A stretch of DNA of 64,000 nucleotides from Clostridiales bacterium (GTDB taxonomy: Bacteria > Bacillota > Clostridia > Oscillospirales > Oscillospiraceae). The position numbers and the translations under genes were made by a program. Each line of letters starts with the position of its first letter. Position 1 is the first letter of the stretch. Where the stretch lies: the NCBI GenBank assembly GCA_029010715.1, contig JAQXKZ010000031.1, forward strand, positions 36,059-100,058, in the 5' to 3' direction. Of this stretch, positions 54,860 to 63,021 are shown one piece after another. The notes under the pieces are model-generated. The model was not told where the DNA came from. It did not search any database and was given only the letters and a program-made list of their open reading frames with translations.

Positions 54860-55157
54860 ATGGAATTAAATGAAAAAACAAGAGTTTATAAACGAAAAAA
54901 CTCACGTAGAAAGACCTTGCGGAAGCGTTATTTGTGTCCCGTACCGCAATTTCAAAACGGGAATCCGACAGGGGAGTTTCCAATATCGAATCATTAAAAG
55001 CAATTTCAAAGTTTTTTCAGTATCATTAGACGAGTTATTGTCCGGTGAAGAAATACTTAAGATTGCTGATGAAGATGATAAGCAAAAGCTGAGAGGGAGT
55101 GAACATGCCGCGGGGAACAGTTTTGCGGGCCTGCATGCAAAGCCTGTTTCTGAATAA
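54860..55157 (+). pseudogene. Decayed XRE-family transcriptional regulator
   Basis: Reading across frames reconstructs an XRE helix-turn-helix protein: MELNEKTRVYKRK, then (frame change in a poly-A run) KLT-stop-KDLAEALFVSRTAISK...ESDRG...NIESLKAISKF, then (frame change in a T run) FSVSLDELLSGEEILKIADEDDKQKLRG. There are thus two apparent single-base deletions in homopolymers, a TAG where Gln is expected (LTQ), an Arg where the usual Trp of ISKWES stands, and no C-terminal membrane domain. It has probably been inactive for some time. Confidence 0.75.
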
Positions 55158-55215
55158 CCGGAGGGTAAGTTGCCGTTTTTGACGAACGGAGTGCAAAGAA
55201 TTTGACAGCAAAACG

Positions 55216-55243
55216 TTGCAAAATGCGCAGATTAATGTATAAT
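55216..55243 (+). promoter_or_regulatory. Promoter of the DUF4375 gene
   Basis: TTGCAA at 55216-55221 and TATAAT at 55238-55243, spacer 16 bases. Confidence 0.6.
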
Positions 55244-55300
55244 AAATATCTAGTCGATAACGCAGCCCGGATGAGCTTATCGGTAAGGGGGTATAATAAA

Positions 55301-55762
55301 ATGACGCTGACAGATATATGGAAGATCGAAGATAAAAACAGTCTGATCCTTGCTCTGGATGAGCACGTGGCGGAAAAGTGTGCATACGGCGGCAACATGG
55401 ATGCGCTGTCGGAACAGGAGCGTATTTTCTATATTGTGCAGACGCTGGAGAAGGAGGTCAATAACGGCGGCTTCTCCCAGTTCTTCTACAACTCCAGCGG
55501 GGACTTCTCAGGCGAACTGCTTTATTCGCTTGCCGAGATCGGCGCTGACGAGATTTCAGTGATATGCGGGAAGGCGCTCAATGCCTTCGGCTGCGAGATT
55601 CCGGTCGACAGGGGTGAGCGCGAGGAACTGCTTGACGACATGGAAAGCAACGGTGTCGACGAGATATTTGACGAGTGCGACGATGAGTTCTACAATAACA
55701 TGGATATTCTGACCGAACTCAGCTATGCCTATGTAATGAAGCACAGGACGGATTTCAGCTGA
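55301..55762 (+). CDS. DUF4375 domain protein
   Basis: 153 residues from ATG 55301, the start best served by AAGGGGG (10 bases upstream); the frame is open further upstream without sites. The core ...IFYIVQTLEKEVNNGGFSQFFYNSSGDFSGELLYSLAEIGAD... is the DUF4375 signature (NGGFxQFFxN). The C-terminal part is very acidic (IFDECDDEFYNNMDILTEL). Cytoplasmic, function unknown; such proteins often occur as scattered accessory genes. The glutaredoxin-like gene follows after 39 bases. Confidence 0.85.
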   Translation: MTLTDIWKIEDKNSLILALDEHVAEKCAYGGNMDALSEQERIFYIVQTLEKEVNNGGFSQFFYNSSGDFSGELLYSLAEIGADEISVICGKALNAFGCEIPVDRGEREELLDDMESNGVDEIFDECDDEFYNNMDILTELSYAYVMKHRTDFS

Positions 55763-55801
55763 TTCAGGGCGAATCCGTCCCCGGAGATACAGGAGATATA
55801 T

Positions 55802-56080
55802 ATGAAAGTAACAGAGTTTATTTATCCGGGCTGTCCGTATTGCCGGCAGGCGGCGGAGATCATTGAAGAGCTCAGGAAGGAAAAACCGGAATTTGCGGAC
55901 ATTGAGATCGACGTGATAAACGAGCTGGAGCATCCGGAAATCGCGGATTGTTATGATTATTTCTACACGCCATGCTTTTATGACGGTACCAGATTGCTGT
56001 ATGAGGCAGCCCCGGGGCGCAGCCGGAATGAGGCAAAGGCTATGATCGGGGACATGTTCAAAATGGCGGCCGAAATATAA
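55802..56080 (+). CDS. Glutaredoxin/thioredoxin-like protein
   Basis: 92 residues with the redox site CPYC at 11-14 (FIYPGCPYCRQAAEII), a single thioredoxin fold and the cis-Pro region YTPCFY, where an additional Cys follows the cis-Pro. It should reduce disulfides in the cytoplasm. AGGAG precedes the ATG. Followed by a strong terminator. Confidence 0.85.
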   Translation: MKVTEFIYPGCPYCRQAAEIIEELRKEKPEFADIEIDVINELEHPEIADCYDYFYTPCFYDGTRLLYEAAPGRSRNEAKAMIGDMFKMAAEI

Positions 56081-56103
56081 GGCCACGGACGGGAAATAAA
56101 AAG

Positions 56104-56144
56104 AGGCAGTATCGGAACGTTTTGCGTTCTGATACTGCCTTTTG
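56104..56144 (+). terminator. Intrinsic terminator after the glutaredoxin-like gene
   Basis: A 16-bp stem with one G-U pair (56104-56119 with 56125-56140) and a TTTT tail. Confidence 0.85.
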
Positions 56145-56211
56145 TGGCTAAGAAGCAAATGACATGAAAGCTTCCTTTATTCGAGATACGGTTCTCAGAG
56201 CCGCACCGTTT

Positions 56212-56427
56212 CAGCGTGCGTGACACGAAGCCGGTTTTCATAGTGAGCCTCTGCGCTCCTGTACTGCCTTGCCATCGCCTCAAGCACGGCGTCTGCGAGA
56301 GCCTTCATCTGATCCTTGGGCAGGCCGATGTTCTGAAGCCCCAGAACTCTGCGCGTAGGTCTCTGCAATGCTCAAAAGCCTCGGCGGTGTTCTTTACAGT
56401 TACGTCGTGATGTGTCAGTTGCTTATT
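56212..56427 (-). pseudogene. Possible gene remnant
   Basis: On the minus strand, joining two frames gives about 70 residues of plausible protein: KNTAEAFEHCRDLRAEF, then LGLQNIGLPKDQMKALADAVLEAMARQYRSAEAHYENRLRV ending at TGA. A single frame change near 56341 is needed, and no start is visible. I do not recognise the family; it may be a remnant of accessory DNA. Confidence 0.35.
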
Positions 56428-56466
56428 TCAGGCCTCATTTTTTTGTTGATTTTTCCGCTTTCACGC

Positions 56467-56479
56467 GCTATAGTATAGC
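56467..56479. promoter_or_regulatory. Palindrome GCTATAGTATAGC
   Basis: A 13-base perfect palindrome (odd centre G) about 225 bases upstream of the DeoR regulator. It may be an operator or contain a -10. Confidence 0.4.
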
Positions 56480-56549
56480 AAAAAAAATCGGTTGTTTATT
56501 GTTGTGGATAAAGGATAATTTCAAACTTAGTCATTGTCAGCGGCGCAGA

Positions 56550-56604
56550 AACGCGCAAATGAGCAAAAAACAACTTTTTGCACTTTTGCGCGTTTAGCTC
56601 ATTT
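56550..56604 (+). other. Leader hairpins with alternative pairing upstream of the DeoR gene
   Basis: 56550-56569 pairs with 56575-56594 (18 of 20 positions) around a 5-base loop. Part of the left arm, AAATGAGC (56557-56564), is also perfectly complementary to GCTCATTT (56597-56604), so the two structures exclude each other. A further small stem TGTGC/GCACA lies at 56627-56640. Confidence 0.5.
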
Positions 56605-56704
56605 ATGAAAAAACTGACGGCTTTGTTGTGCTTTTGCACAGAAACGACGGATGTATTTTTCACTTTTCTACGTTGTCAATTTTTCTTCGGAAGGAGCGGT
56701 CAGT

Positions 56705-57460
56705 ATGAAAACCACTGTAAGGGAGCAAAAAATAATCAGCTTGCTGGAGAGCCGGGGAGAAATGTCAGTAAACGAACTGAGCGCGATTCTTGATGTCTCC
56801 GTCTCTGCCCTGCGAAAGCAGCTGGCGGATATGCAGAACCGAAAACTGATTATCCGAACTTATGGCGGAGTAATGTCAATAAACCCCGTACCGGCCGAGT
56901 CTTTTGACAGTAAGCTCCATAAGAGCGTATCGGAGAAAAGACGTATAGCCACCGAGGCAAGGGCTCTTATAAGCGACGGGAGTTCGATTTCTCTTGGCAG
57001 CGGTACGACCGTTTTCGCCCTGAGCAACCTGCTGGATGATTTTAATTCGGGCTCGATATATACAAACTCCATGCAGGCGGCGGATTATCTTGCACGCTGC
57101 GCCGCGCCGGATGTACATATCTGCGGAGGAATTATCCGCAGCGCGACAGGGACAATAACCGGGAACGAGGCATATAACTTTTTCCGGAATATCAGAGTCG
57201 ACTATGCTTTCATAAGCTGCGACGCAATAGATGAGGACGGCGTGGTATACAGCGATAATCTCTCTGTCGCCACGGTGGAGAGCGCCGTTCTCTGCAACGC
57301 CGACCACCGCTTTGTGCTATGCGATTCAACGAAGCTCGGAAAGCGGTCGATCGCTACTATAGGAAAGCTCAGCGACTGCGAGGCGCTGATAACCGGCGCA
57401 AACATCGGCAGCGTGGCCGATAAGCTGAGTTACCGCGGGATAAACATTATTTTTGTGTGA
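56705..57460 (+). CDS. DeoR/GlpR-family transcriptional regulator
   Basis: 251 residues; ATG 56705 with AAGGAG upstream. The N-terminal DeoR helix-turn-helix is EQKIISLLESRGEMSVNELSAILDVSVSALRKQLADMQNRKLIIRTYGGVM. The C-terminal sugar-phosphate sensor domain (about 75-235) has the family pieces ISDGSSISLGSGTTVFALSNLL, ICGGIIRSATGTITG, DYAFISCDAID and CDSTKLGKRS. It probably represses a sugar-phosphate or nucleoside gene set. The neighbouring ParB/BMP-metallophosphoesterase operon, with its palindromic start site, is a candidate target. Confidence 0.92.
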   Translation: MKTTVREQKIISLLESRGEMSVNELSAILDVSVSALRKQLADMQNRKLIIRTYGGVMSINPVPAESFDSKLHKSVSEKRRIATEARALISDGSSISLGSGTTVFALSNLLDDFNSGSIYTNSMQAADYLARCAAPDVHICGGIIRSATGTITGNEAYNFFRNIRVDYAFISCDAIDEDGVVYSDNLSVATVESAVLCNADHRFVLCDSTKLGKRSIATIGKLSDCEALITGANIGSVADKLSYRGINIIFV

Positions 57461-57541
57461 TTTACTGCGTGTCTCCGGCAGGGGGCACGCATTGCAAATT
57501 TGCGGACGTGGCGGAAAAAACGCGGCGTTCATATATTTCGC

Positions 57542-57570
57542 TTGAATAAAGCGTGAAAACATAGTATAAG
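57542..57570 (+). promoter_or_regulatory. Promoter of the ParB/BMP fusion operon
   Basis: TTGAAT at 57542-57547 and TATAAG at 57565-57570, spacer 17 bases. The -10 overlaps the left end of the 36-bp palindrome. Confidence 0.65.
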
Positions 57571-57604
57571 GATGGCAGAGAAGCGTACGCTTCTCTGCCA
57601 TCCT
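57569..57604. repeat. Perfect 36-bp palindrome spanning the predicted start site
   Basis: 57569-57586 is the exact reverse complement of 57587-57604 with no spacer (centre GTAC). It covers the end of the -10 and the expected transcription start near 57577, and ends five bases before the AAAGGAGAG ribosome site region of the ParB/BMP fusion gene. Confidence 0.85.
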
Positions 57605-57625
57605 AAGCTAAAGGAGAGTGCTTAT

Positions 57626-59584
57626 ATGAGCAGACAGGAAGCGGTTGACCAATACGATCAGGCACTCAAGTCCGGCAGAAAAATGTACAGGGACTGCCTG
57701 CTGCGCGGTCAGTACCCGTATCCGCAGGTGCTCGACGAGATATTTGACGAGTCGATGGCGGCCGGGCGTGTTGAGCTTGGGATAATAGATATACCGGCTG
57801 AACAGATAGCGGGTACAAAGACGCGCGGGCGTCAGCCGGCTTTTGCGCCGAATTTCATGCCGCTGCTGCCGCATAACACTGAATTTGCACAGAAGTGGAT
57901 AAGTCTGTGTGAGGCAAGCCTCGGCGATGAGGGAATACGGGAACCTGTGCGCTGCATTGAGTATATGGGCCGGTTTTATGTGCAGGAGGGCAATAAGCGC
58001 GTAAGCGTGCTCAAAAGCTTCGGCTCGCCGGTCCTCCCTGCCTCGGTGCTGCGCATAATTCCGGCGTGGTCGGAGGAGACGCAGATAAGGGTATACTATG
58101 AATTCATGGATTACTATAGGTTGAGCCGGCTGTATATACCGGTGTTTGGCGTACCGGGCTCGTACAGAAAGCTGCAGGCCGCGCTCGGTTTTGATGCCGG
58201 TCATGAGTGGACGGAAGAGGAGCGGAGGAGCTTCTCGGCCGCGTACTATGCGTTTTCGTCCGCGCTGAAGAAGAGAAAAGACGGCATGGGGCAGGAAACC
58301 GTGGGTGATGCGCTGCTGAAGTTTCTGCAGGTGTTCAGCTTTGCCGGGCTTAAAGATATGACGCAGGAGGAACTGGCAAAGTCCATAGCAGGTATCTGGC
58401 CGGAGGTAGAGGTGCAGGCAAAGCCGGAGCCGATAGACATCAGCACCGAAAACGCCGGGGCATCCAGGAGCGTGCTGTCCAGACTCGTTGGGATTATCGT
58501 TCTTCCGGCGCACCTGAATGTCGCATTCGTCAACGAATGCCCTCCGGAGCGGAGCCCGTGGGTGATGGCTCACGACCAGGGGCGAAGGTATCTTACCGAG
58601 ACGCTCGCCGGTAAAGTAAGCACCTCGGTATACAATGTGACCGAGGGTACGGATGCCTACGATCTTATGGAAGCAGCCGTCGCAGACGGCGCGCAGGTGA
58701 TATTCGCCACGACCGCAAATCTCATAGCTTCCTGCAGAAAGGCGGCGGTAAGGCACCCGAACGTGAGGATACTCAACTGCTCGGTGTCCATGCCGTTTCC
58801 GGAGGTACGCACCTATTATGCGCGCATATATGAGGGGAAGTTCATATCCGGCGCGGTAGCGGGAGCCATGACAAAGACCGACCGTGTAGGCTATATAGCC
58901 AGCAGCCCTATTTACGGTATGCCTGCCGGAATAAACGCCTTTGCCCTCGGCGCAAGGCTGACGAACCCTGATGTGAGGGTAAAGCTGAGATGGTCAAGCG
59001 TTTCCGAGGACCCGATAGCTGAGCTGAAGGGACTGGGTGTGGATATGATTTCCAACCGTGACATTCCAAGCCCTGAGCAGTCTCAGCACGAGTGGGGGCT
59101 TTGTCGTGTGGACGATGATGGCGGACTTGTACCCATCGGCTCACCGTACTGGAACTGGGGAGAGATGTATGTGCGTATAGTTCAGAATATATTGGACGGG
59201 GGCTGGGACGAGCTCAGCTACAAAAACAGCGGCAGGGCGGTAAACTACTGGTGGGGAATGAGCAGCGGCGCGGTCGATATCAGGCTCAGCCATAATATAC
59301 CCGAAGGTATGGCCGGGCTCGTGGAAATACTCAGGCACGGCATATGCTCCGGTACGATACTGCCGTTCCACAGGAAGATAAGGTCGCAGGACGGCAGAGT
59401 GATAAACGACGGCAGCCGGTGGCTGTCGGCCGAGGAGATACTGCATATGGACTGGCTGTGTGACTGCGTTGACGGAGAGATACCGGGCTTCGATGAGCTG
59501 CTGCCGATGGCACAGTCGCTGGTGCGTCTGCTCGGCGTATACCGGGACTGGATAATACCGGACAAGGGAGGAGTACAGGTTTGA
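57626..59584 (+). CDS. ParB-like / BMP-family (PnrA-like) fusion protein without signal peptide
   Basis: 652 residues; ATG 57626 follows AAAGGAGAG, although the frame is open from 57572. Residues about 60-150 hold a ParB-like segment, VQEGNKRVSVLKSFG, comparable to the GNHRxxALK motif. Residues about 150-285 are helical. From about 300 it resembles BMP/PnrA nucleoside-binding proteins: RSPWVMAHDQGRRYL, DLMEAAVADGAQVIFATTANL, EGKFISGAVAGAMTKTDRVGYIAS, and a long tail. BMP proteins are normally exported lipoproteins of ABC importers; this one has no signal, so it should be a cytoplasmic sensor or DNA/nucleotide-binding protein. It overlaps the next gene by four bases. Confidence 0.8.
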   Translation: MSRQEAVDQYDQALKSGRKMYRDCLLRGQYPYPQVLDEIFDESMAAGRVELGIIDIPAEQIAGTKTRGRQPAFAPNFMPLLPHNTEFAQKWISLCEASLGDEGIREPVRCIEYMGRFYVQEGNKRVSVLKSFGSPVLPASVLRIIPAWSEETQIRVYYEFMDYYRLSRLYIPVFGVPGSYRKLQAALGFDAGHEWTEEERRSFSAAYYAFSSALKKRKDGMGQETVGDALLKFLQVFSFAGLKDMTQEELAKSIAGIWPEVEVQAKPEPIDISTENAGASRSVLSRLVGIIVLPAHLNVAFVNECPPERSPWVMAHDQGRRYLTETLAGKVSTSVYNVTEGTDAYDLMEAAVADGAQVIFATTANLIASCRKAAVRHPNVRILNCSVSMPFPEVRTYYARIYEGKFISGAVAGAMTKTDRVGYIASSPIYGMPAGINAFALGARLTNPDVRVKLRWSSVSEDPIAELKGLGVDMISNRDIPSPEQSQHEWGLCRVDDDGGLVPIGSPYWNWGEMYVRIVQNILDGGWDELSYKNSGRAVNYWWGMSSGAVDIRLSHNIPEGMAGLVEILRHGICSGTILPFHRKIRSQDGRVINDGSRWLSAEEILHMDWLCDCVDGEIPGFDELLPMAQSLVRLLGVYRDWIIPDKGGVQV

Positions 59585-60171
59585 AGCTGCTGCTTATATC
59601 GGATCAGGAGGACGCGTATCTCTGGGACTACTACAAGCCGGGCCGGCTGAACGGCGTGGACCTGATACTCTCCTGCGGCGATCTGAAGCCGGAATACCTG
59701 AGCTTTCTCGTGACAATGGGGAGGGCCCCGGTGATGTATGTGCGCGGCAACCACGACGGAGTGTACAGTAAACGTCCGCCGGAGGGCTGCGAATGCATAG
59801 AGGACAGACTTGTGACCTTTAACGGCCTGCGTATTCTTGGCCTGGGCGGCAGCCCGGTGTACAGCGGCGGCCCAAACCAGTACAGCGAACGCCAGATGCA
59901 GAGACGGATATTCAGAGCGGGACTGCCAATCGCACTGGCCGGGGGAGTGGATATACTGCTGAGCCATGCTCCGGCCAGAGGCTGGGGCGACGCGGACGAC
60001 TACGCCCACCGCGGCTTCGAGTGCTTCAACGGTTTTATAGACAGATTCAGGCCGAGATACCATATCCACGGCCATGTGCATCTGAGCTATGGCGCGAATC
60101 TTCCGCGAGTTCTGCAGCGTGGTGAAACTACGGTAATAAACGCCTGCAGCAAGTATTATCTTGAGCTGTGA
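59581..60171 (+). CDS. Calcineurin-like metallophosphoesterase, variant site
   Basis: 196 residues. TTG start overlapping the previous stop (TTGA), with GGAGG nine bases upstream. Metal-binding blocks: LLISDQEDAY (normally D-x-H, here D-x-E), LSCGDLKPEY, VRGNHDG, LLSHAP and HIHGHVH. All but the first His are present. The fold is that of the YfcE/MPPED-type phosphodiesterases. The operon and translational coupling with the ParB/BMP fusion imply joint function, perhaps turnover of a nucleotide. Confidence 0.87.
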   Translation: MKLLLISDQEDAYLWDYYKPGRLNGVDLILSCGDLKPEYLSFLVTMGRAPVMYVRGNHDGVYSKRPPEGCECIEDRLVTFNGLRILGLGGSPVYSGGPNQYSERQMQRRIFRAGLPIALAGGVDILLSHAPARGWGDADDYAHRGFECFNGFIDRFRPRYHIHGHVHLSYGANLPRVLQRGETTVINACSKYYLEL

Positions 60172-60204
60172 CAGCCGCAAATATGTAATGCGCAGTAAAA
60201 CCGG

Positions 60205-60233
60205 TTGACAAACAGACGGCGTTGTGCTATAAC
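60205..60233 (+). promoter_or_regulatory. Promoter ahead of the ilvE leader
   Basis: TTGACA at 60205-60210 and TATAAC at 60228-60233, spacer 17 bases. The start would be near 60240, only a few bases before the hairpin at 60245. Confidence 0.7.
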
Positions 60234-60244
60234 CGGGCATAAGC

Positions 60245-60277
60245 AAGGGCGCTTTGACAGAGTCAAAGCGCCCTTTT
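60245..60277 (+). terminator. Terminator between promoter and ilvE
   Basis: A perfect 14-bp stem (60245-60258 with 60262-60275), loop of three, T run. It follows the metallophosphoesterase gene but also lies between a good promoter and ilvE. Confidence 0.85.
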
Positions 60278-60344
60278 TATATTATCTGAGTTTTTCGACG
60301 GCGTCCGCCATGCTGCGGCGGACATAGACACGGAGGTTATTGCC

Positions 60345-61367
60345 ATGGAAAAAAAGAAAGATTGGGGCGCTTTACCCTTTGCATACACGCCGCTCAAAAG
60401 CAGATATGAGGCGGTGTATAAGGACGGACGCTGGTTCGAGAACGGACTGGTGACGGATGCCGATATCAAAATCAGCGAATCTGCAGCCGTGTTCCAGTAT
60501 GCACAGACCTGCTTTGAGGGGCTGAAGGCCTACCGGACCGAAAGCGGAGAAATAGTTATGTTCCGTCCGGACCTGAACGCAAAGCGCTTTCAGGATTCCT
60601 GCAGACGCCTGCTCATCCCTGAGATAACGGAGGAGATGTTCATCCGGGCAGTTGATATGACCGTGAGAGACAACGCCGGGTCCGTGCCGCCGTACGGTTC
60701 GGGGGCGACGCTGTATATAAGGCCCTTTGTTATCGGCTCCGGTCCGGTATTGGGGGTAGCTCCGGCAAAGGAGTACATCTTCCGCGTGTTCGGAAGCCCG
60801 GTAGGGACATACTTCAAAGGCGGGATAAAGCCGATTACCCTGACTGTAAGCGATTATGACAGAGCGGCCCCACGGGGCACCGGCGGTATAAAGGCCGGCA
60901 TTAACTATGCAATGAGCCTGTATGCCGGGGGAAAGGCGCATGCAGCAGGCTTCGCGGAGAATTTGTATCTGGACCCGGGAACCAGATCCAGGGTAGAGGA
61001 AACAGGCGGAGCTAACCTGATCTTTGTAACGAAGGACAATAAACTCGTTACCCCGAGGTCTCCGTCAATCCTGCCGTCTGTGACAAGACGCTCAGTCCTG
61101 ACCATTGGCCGGCAGTACCTGGGTTTGGAAGCAGAGGAGCGAGAGGTGTATTTCAGTGAGCTGGACGATTTTGCCGAGTGCGGTATCTGCGGTACTGCGG
61201 CGGTGATCTGTCCGGTCGGCGCTATAAATGACCACGGAAGGATCATCAGCTTTGACAGCGGCATGGACGAAGCAGGTCCGGTCTGCCGCAGGCTATATGA
61301 GACGCTCACCGGCATTCAGATGGGGCGTTTGCCTGCACCCGAAGGATGGATACACAGGGTAATGTGA
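60345..61367 (+). CDS. ilvE: Branched-chain amino acid aminotransferase
   Basis: 340 residues, PLP enzyme of fold type IV. It transaminates Leu, Ile and Val with 2-oxoglutarate. Conserved parts: YKDGRWFENGLVTDADIKISESAAVFQYAQTCFEGLKAYR, FRPDLNAKRF, YIRPFVIGSG, the PLP lysine in GIKAGINYA, VEETGGANLIFV and ECGICGTAAVICPVG. The length and order fit the larger BCAT group of Firmicutes. GGAGG lies before the ATG. Single gene. Confidence 0.94.
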   Translation: MEKKKDWGALPFAYTPLKSRYEAVYKDGRWFENGLVTDADIKISESAAVFQYAQTCFEGLKAYRTESGEIVMFRPDLNAKRFQDSCRRLLIPEITEEMFIRAVDMTVRDNAGSVPPYGSGATLYIRPFVIGSGPVLGVAPAKEYIFRVFGSPVGTYFKGGIKPITLTVSDYDRAAPRGTGGIKAGINYAMSLYAGGKAHAAGFAENLYLDPGTRSRVEETGGANLIFVTKDNKLVTPRSPSILPSVTRRSVLTIGRQYLGLEAEEREVYFSELDDFAECGICGTAAVICPVGAINDHGRIISFDSGMDEAGPVCRRLYETLTGIQMGRLPAPEGWIHRVM

Positions 61368-61375
61368 AAGTGAAT

Positions 61376-61417
61376 CAGAAAAAGTCCGCATCATGTTTTT
61401 GATGCGGACTTTTTCTG
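61376..61417. terminator. Bidirectional terminator
   Basis: A perfect 18-bp stem (61376-61393 with 61400-61417), A-rich left and T-rich right, between convergent ilvE and the EamA gene. Confidence 0.85.
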
Positions 61418-62275
61418 CGGTAGTTCATTCAGCAGCGTGAAGCCGAGTATCAGCAGCCCGCCGCAAAGCTGCGTAACGGTGAGCTCCTCGCCAAGGATGA
61501 ACACGGACACCAGCACCGCCACGAACGGGTCAATGTAGCTAAGCAGCGCGACCTCCTGGCCGGGCAGCTCGCGCAGAGATGAGAAGTAGAGACAGTAGGT
61601 GACGCCGGTATGGAACAGTCCGACGATGAGCAGACATACCCAGCCTCTGCCGTCCAGCGAGCCGAGGGTCAAGCCGCCGGTGCATGCGACATAGGGAATG
61701 AGTATCACTATCGCCGAGAGGAATTGCAGGAAGGTGCGCTGTATCCCGGCGACGCTTTTGATAAACTTGTTGAGCAGTATTACCGTTGCATAGAACGTCG
61801 CGGCGCCGAGCCCGAACAATATTCCCAATGCGTCCGAGCTTCCGCCGAGGTCGGTGATGCCGATTATAAGAACCAGACCTATGGTTGACATAACAAAACA
61901 AATGATCTGCCGAGGGCTCAGCTTCTCATGAAACAGCAGCGGACAGGCGACAGTGACGATAACGGGCGCGAAGTAGTAGCTGAGCGTCGCGACCGAGACG
62001 GTCGTGTATCTGTATGCTTCAAACAGGAGTATCCAGTTTATGCCCATTGCCATACCGGACAGCAGGAGCAAGGGGAGCTCGGCGCGTATGGCTCTGAAAT
62101 CCATACGCTGGCCGGATATAAGAAAATACAGGGCGATGAGCAGTGCGGCCATTACGGCACGGTAAAGTGCCAGTTCTCCTGATGAGACGGAAATGTTGCG
62201 GACAAACAGTCCTATTGTTCCGAAAACCGTGACGGATACGATGAGCATCGTTCTTGCGCGTGCTGACTGGGACAT
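61391..62275 (-). CDS. EamA/DMT-family transporter
   Basis: 294 residues; ATG 62275 has GGAGGAG nine bases upstream; an in-frame ATG at 62293 overlaps the site. Ten hydrophobic segments in two EamA repeats: FGTIGLFVRNISVSSGELALYRAVMAALLIA in the first, and PGQEVALLSYIDPFVAVLVSVFILGEEL in the second, both hallmark segments. It exports metabolites or amino acids; the substrate is not predictable. The 3' end lies within the bidirectional terminator. Confidence 0.9.
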   Translation of the reverse strand: MSQSARARTMLIVSVTVFGTIGLFVRNISVSSGELALYRAVMAALLIALYFLISGQRMDFRAIRAELPLLLLSGMAMGINWILLFEAYRYTTVSVATLSYYFAPVIVTVACPLLFHEKLSPRQIICFVMSTIGLVLIIGITDLGGSSDALGILFGLGAATFYATVILLNKFIKSVAGIQRTFLQFLSAIVILIPYVACTGGLTLGSLDGRGWVCLLIVGLFHTGVTYCLYFSSLRELPGQEVALLSYIDPFVAVLVSVFILGEELTVTQLCGGLLILGFTLLNELPQKKSASKT

Positions 62276-62293
62276 GGCGTTGGACTCCTCCAT

Positions 62294-63000
62294 GGGTGAT
62301 GTGAATTATATCCATTATAAAATTTCTACTGCCAAATTCAACTGCCGTGTTCGACAAAATTAACCGCATTGCGGAGGCTAAACTTGTCTGAAAAACAGAA
62401 ACCGCTCTCTGACATACGGCAGGGGAGCGGGCAAAGTCCGCGCAGGCGGGGGAGAACAAAGTGCTTCATGCGCAACGGTAAGGGAGGGCGCGGGAAACAG
62501 TACATAAACGGAGCATCAGCGCGCCGGGATCCTATGCCCTGCATATTAAATCGGACGGGTAGATGAGAGAGGGCGGAGAAAAAACACAGAAGTTTTCAGG
62601 ACGTGGCAAACGCGGCCATCGACAAAGGCCGCGCTATGAGCTATGATAAGAAAATAAGAGGCAAACTGACGGAGACCGCCGGGCACCGCAAACCGGGTAA
62701 CACAGCAGCTTCATCACGCGACAGGTGACCAGCCCGGTTTAGTGTGGAAAGCATGGACTTTAAGGAAGGAAACCGGGGCAGATATTCCGACCATGGTGCG
62801 TACGCGGCCGGCCCGGCACAGAAGCGAGGAGGCAGAAGAGAAATGTGGAAGTGCACAGCGCCGGGTGAAATATTACCGCCGTGCCGGACGCATACGCAAC
62901 GCTTTGACGCGGGGACGATCCGGCTGATACCGGAGAATGCATAAAATCCCGATTGAGAAAATCCGGAAGTTGATAAAAAGTTGAATTGTGCTGAGTATTC
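62294..63000. other. Gene-poor stretch, about 700 bp
   Basis: Only short frames (up to about 66 codons) on both strands, none with family resemblance, several with arginine-rich, non-coding-like composition. A small GC hairpin lies at 62611-62633. It may be decayed accessory DNA next to the rearranged region beyond 63690. Confidence 0.45.
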
Positions 63001-63021
63001 TTGTAAACGGAGGTGCGCGCC

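Noticed and set aside
62369..62944. Short frames in the gap before the response regulator
   Set aside because: Arginine-rich, no ribosome sites in the right place and no resemblance to known families.
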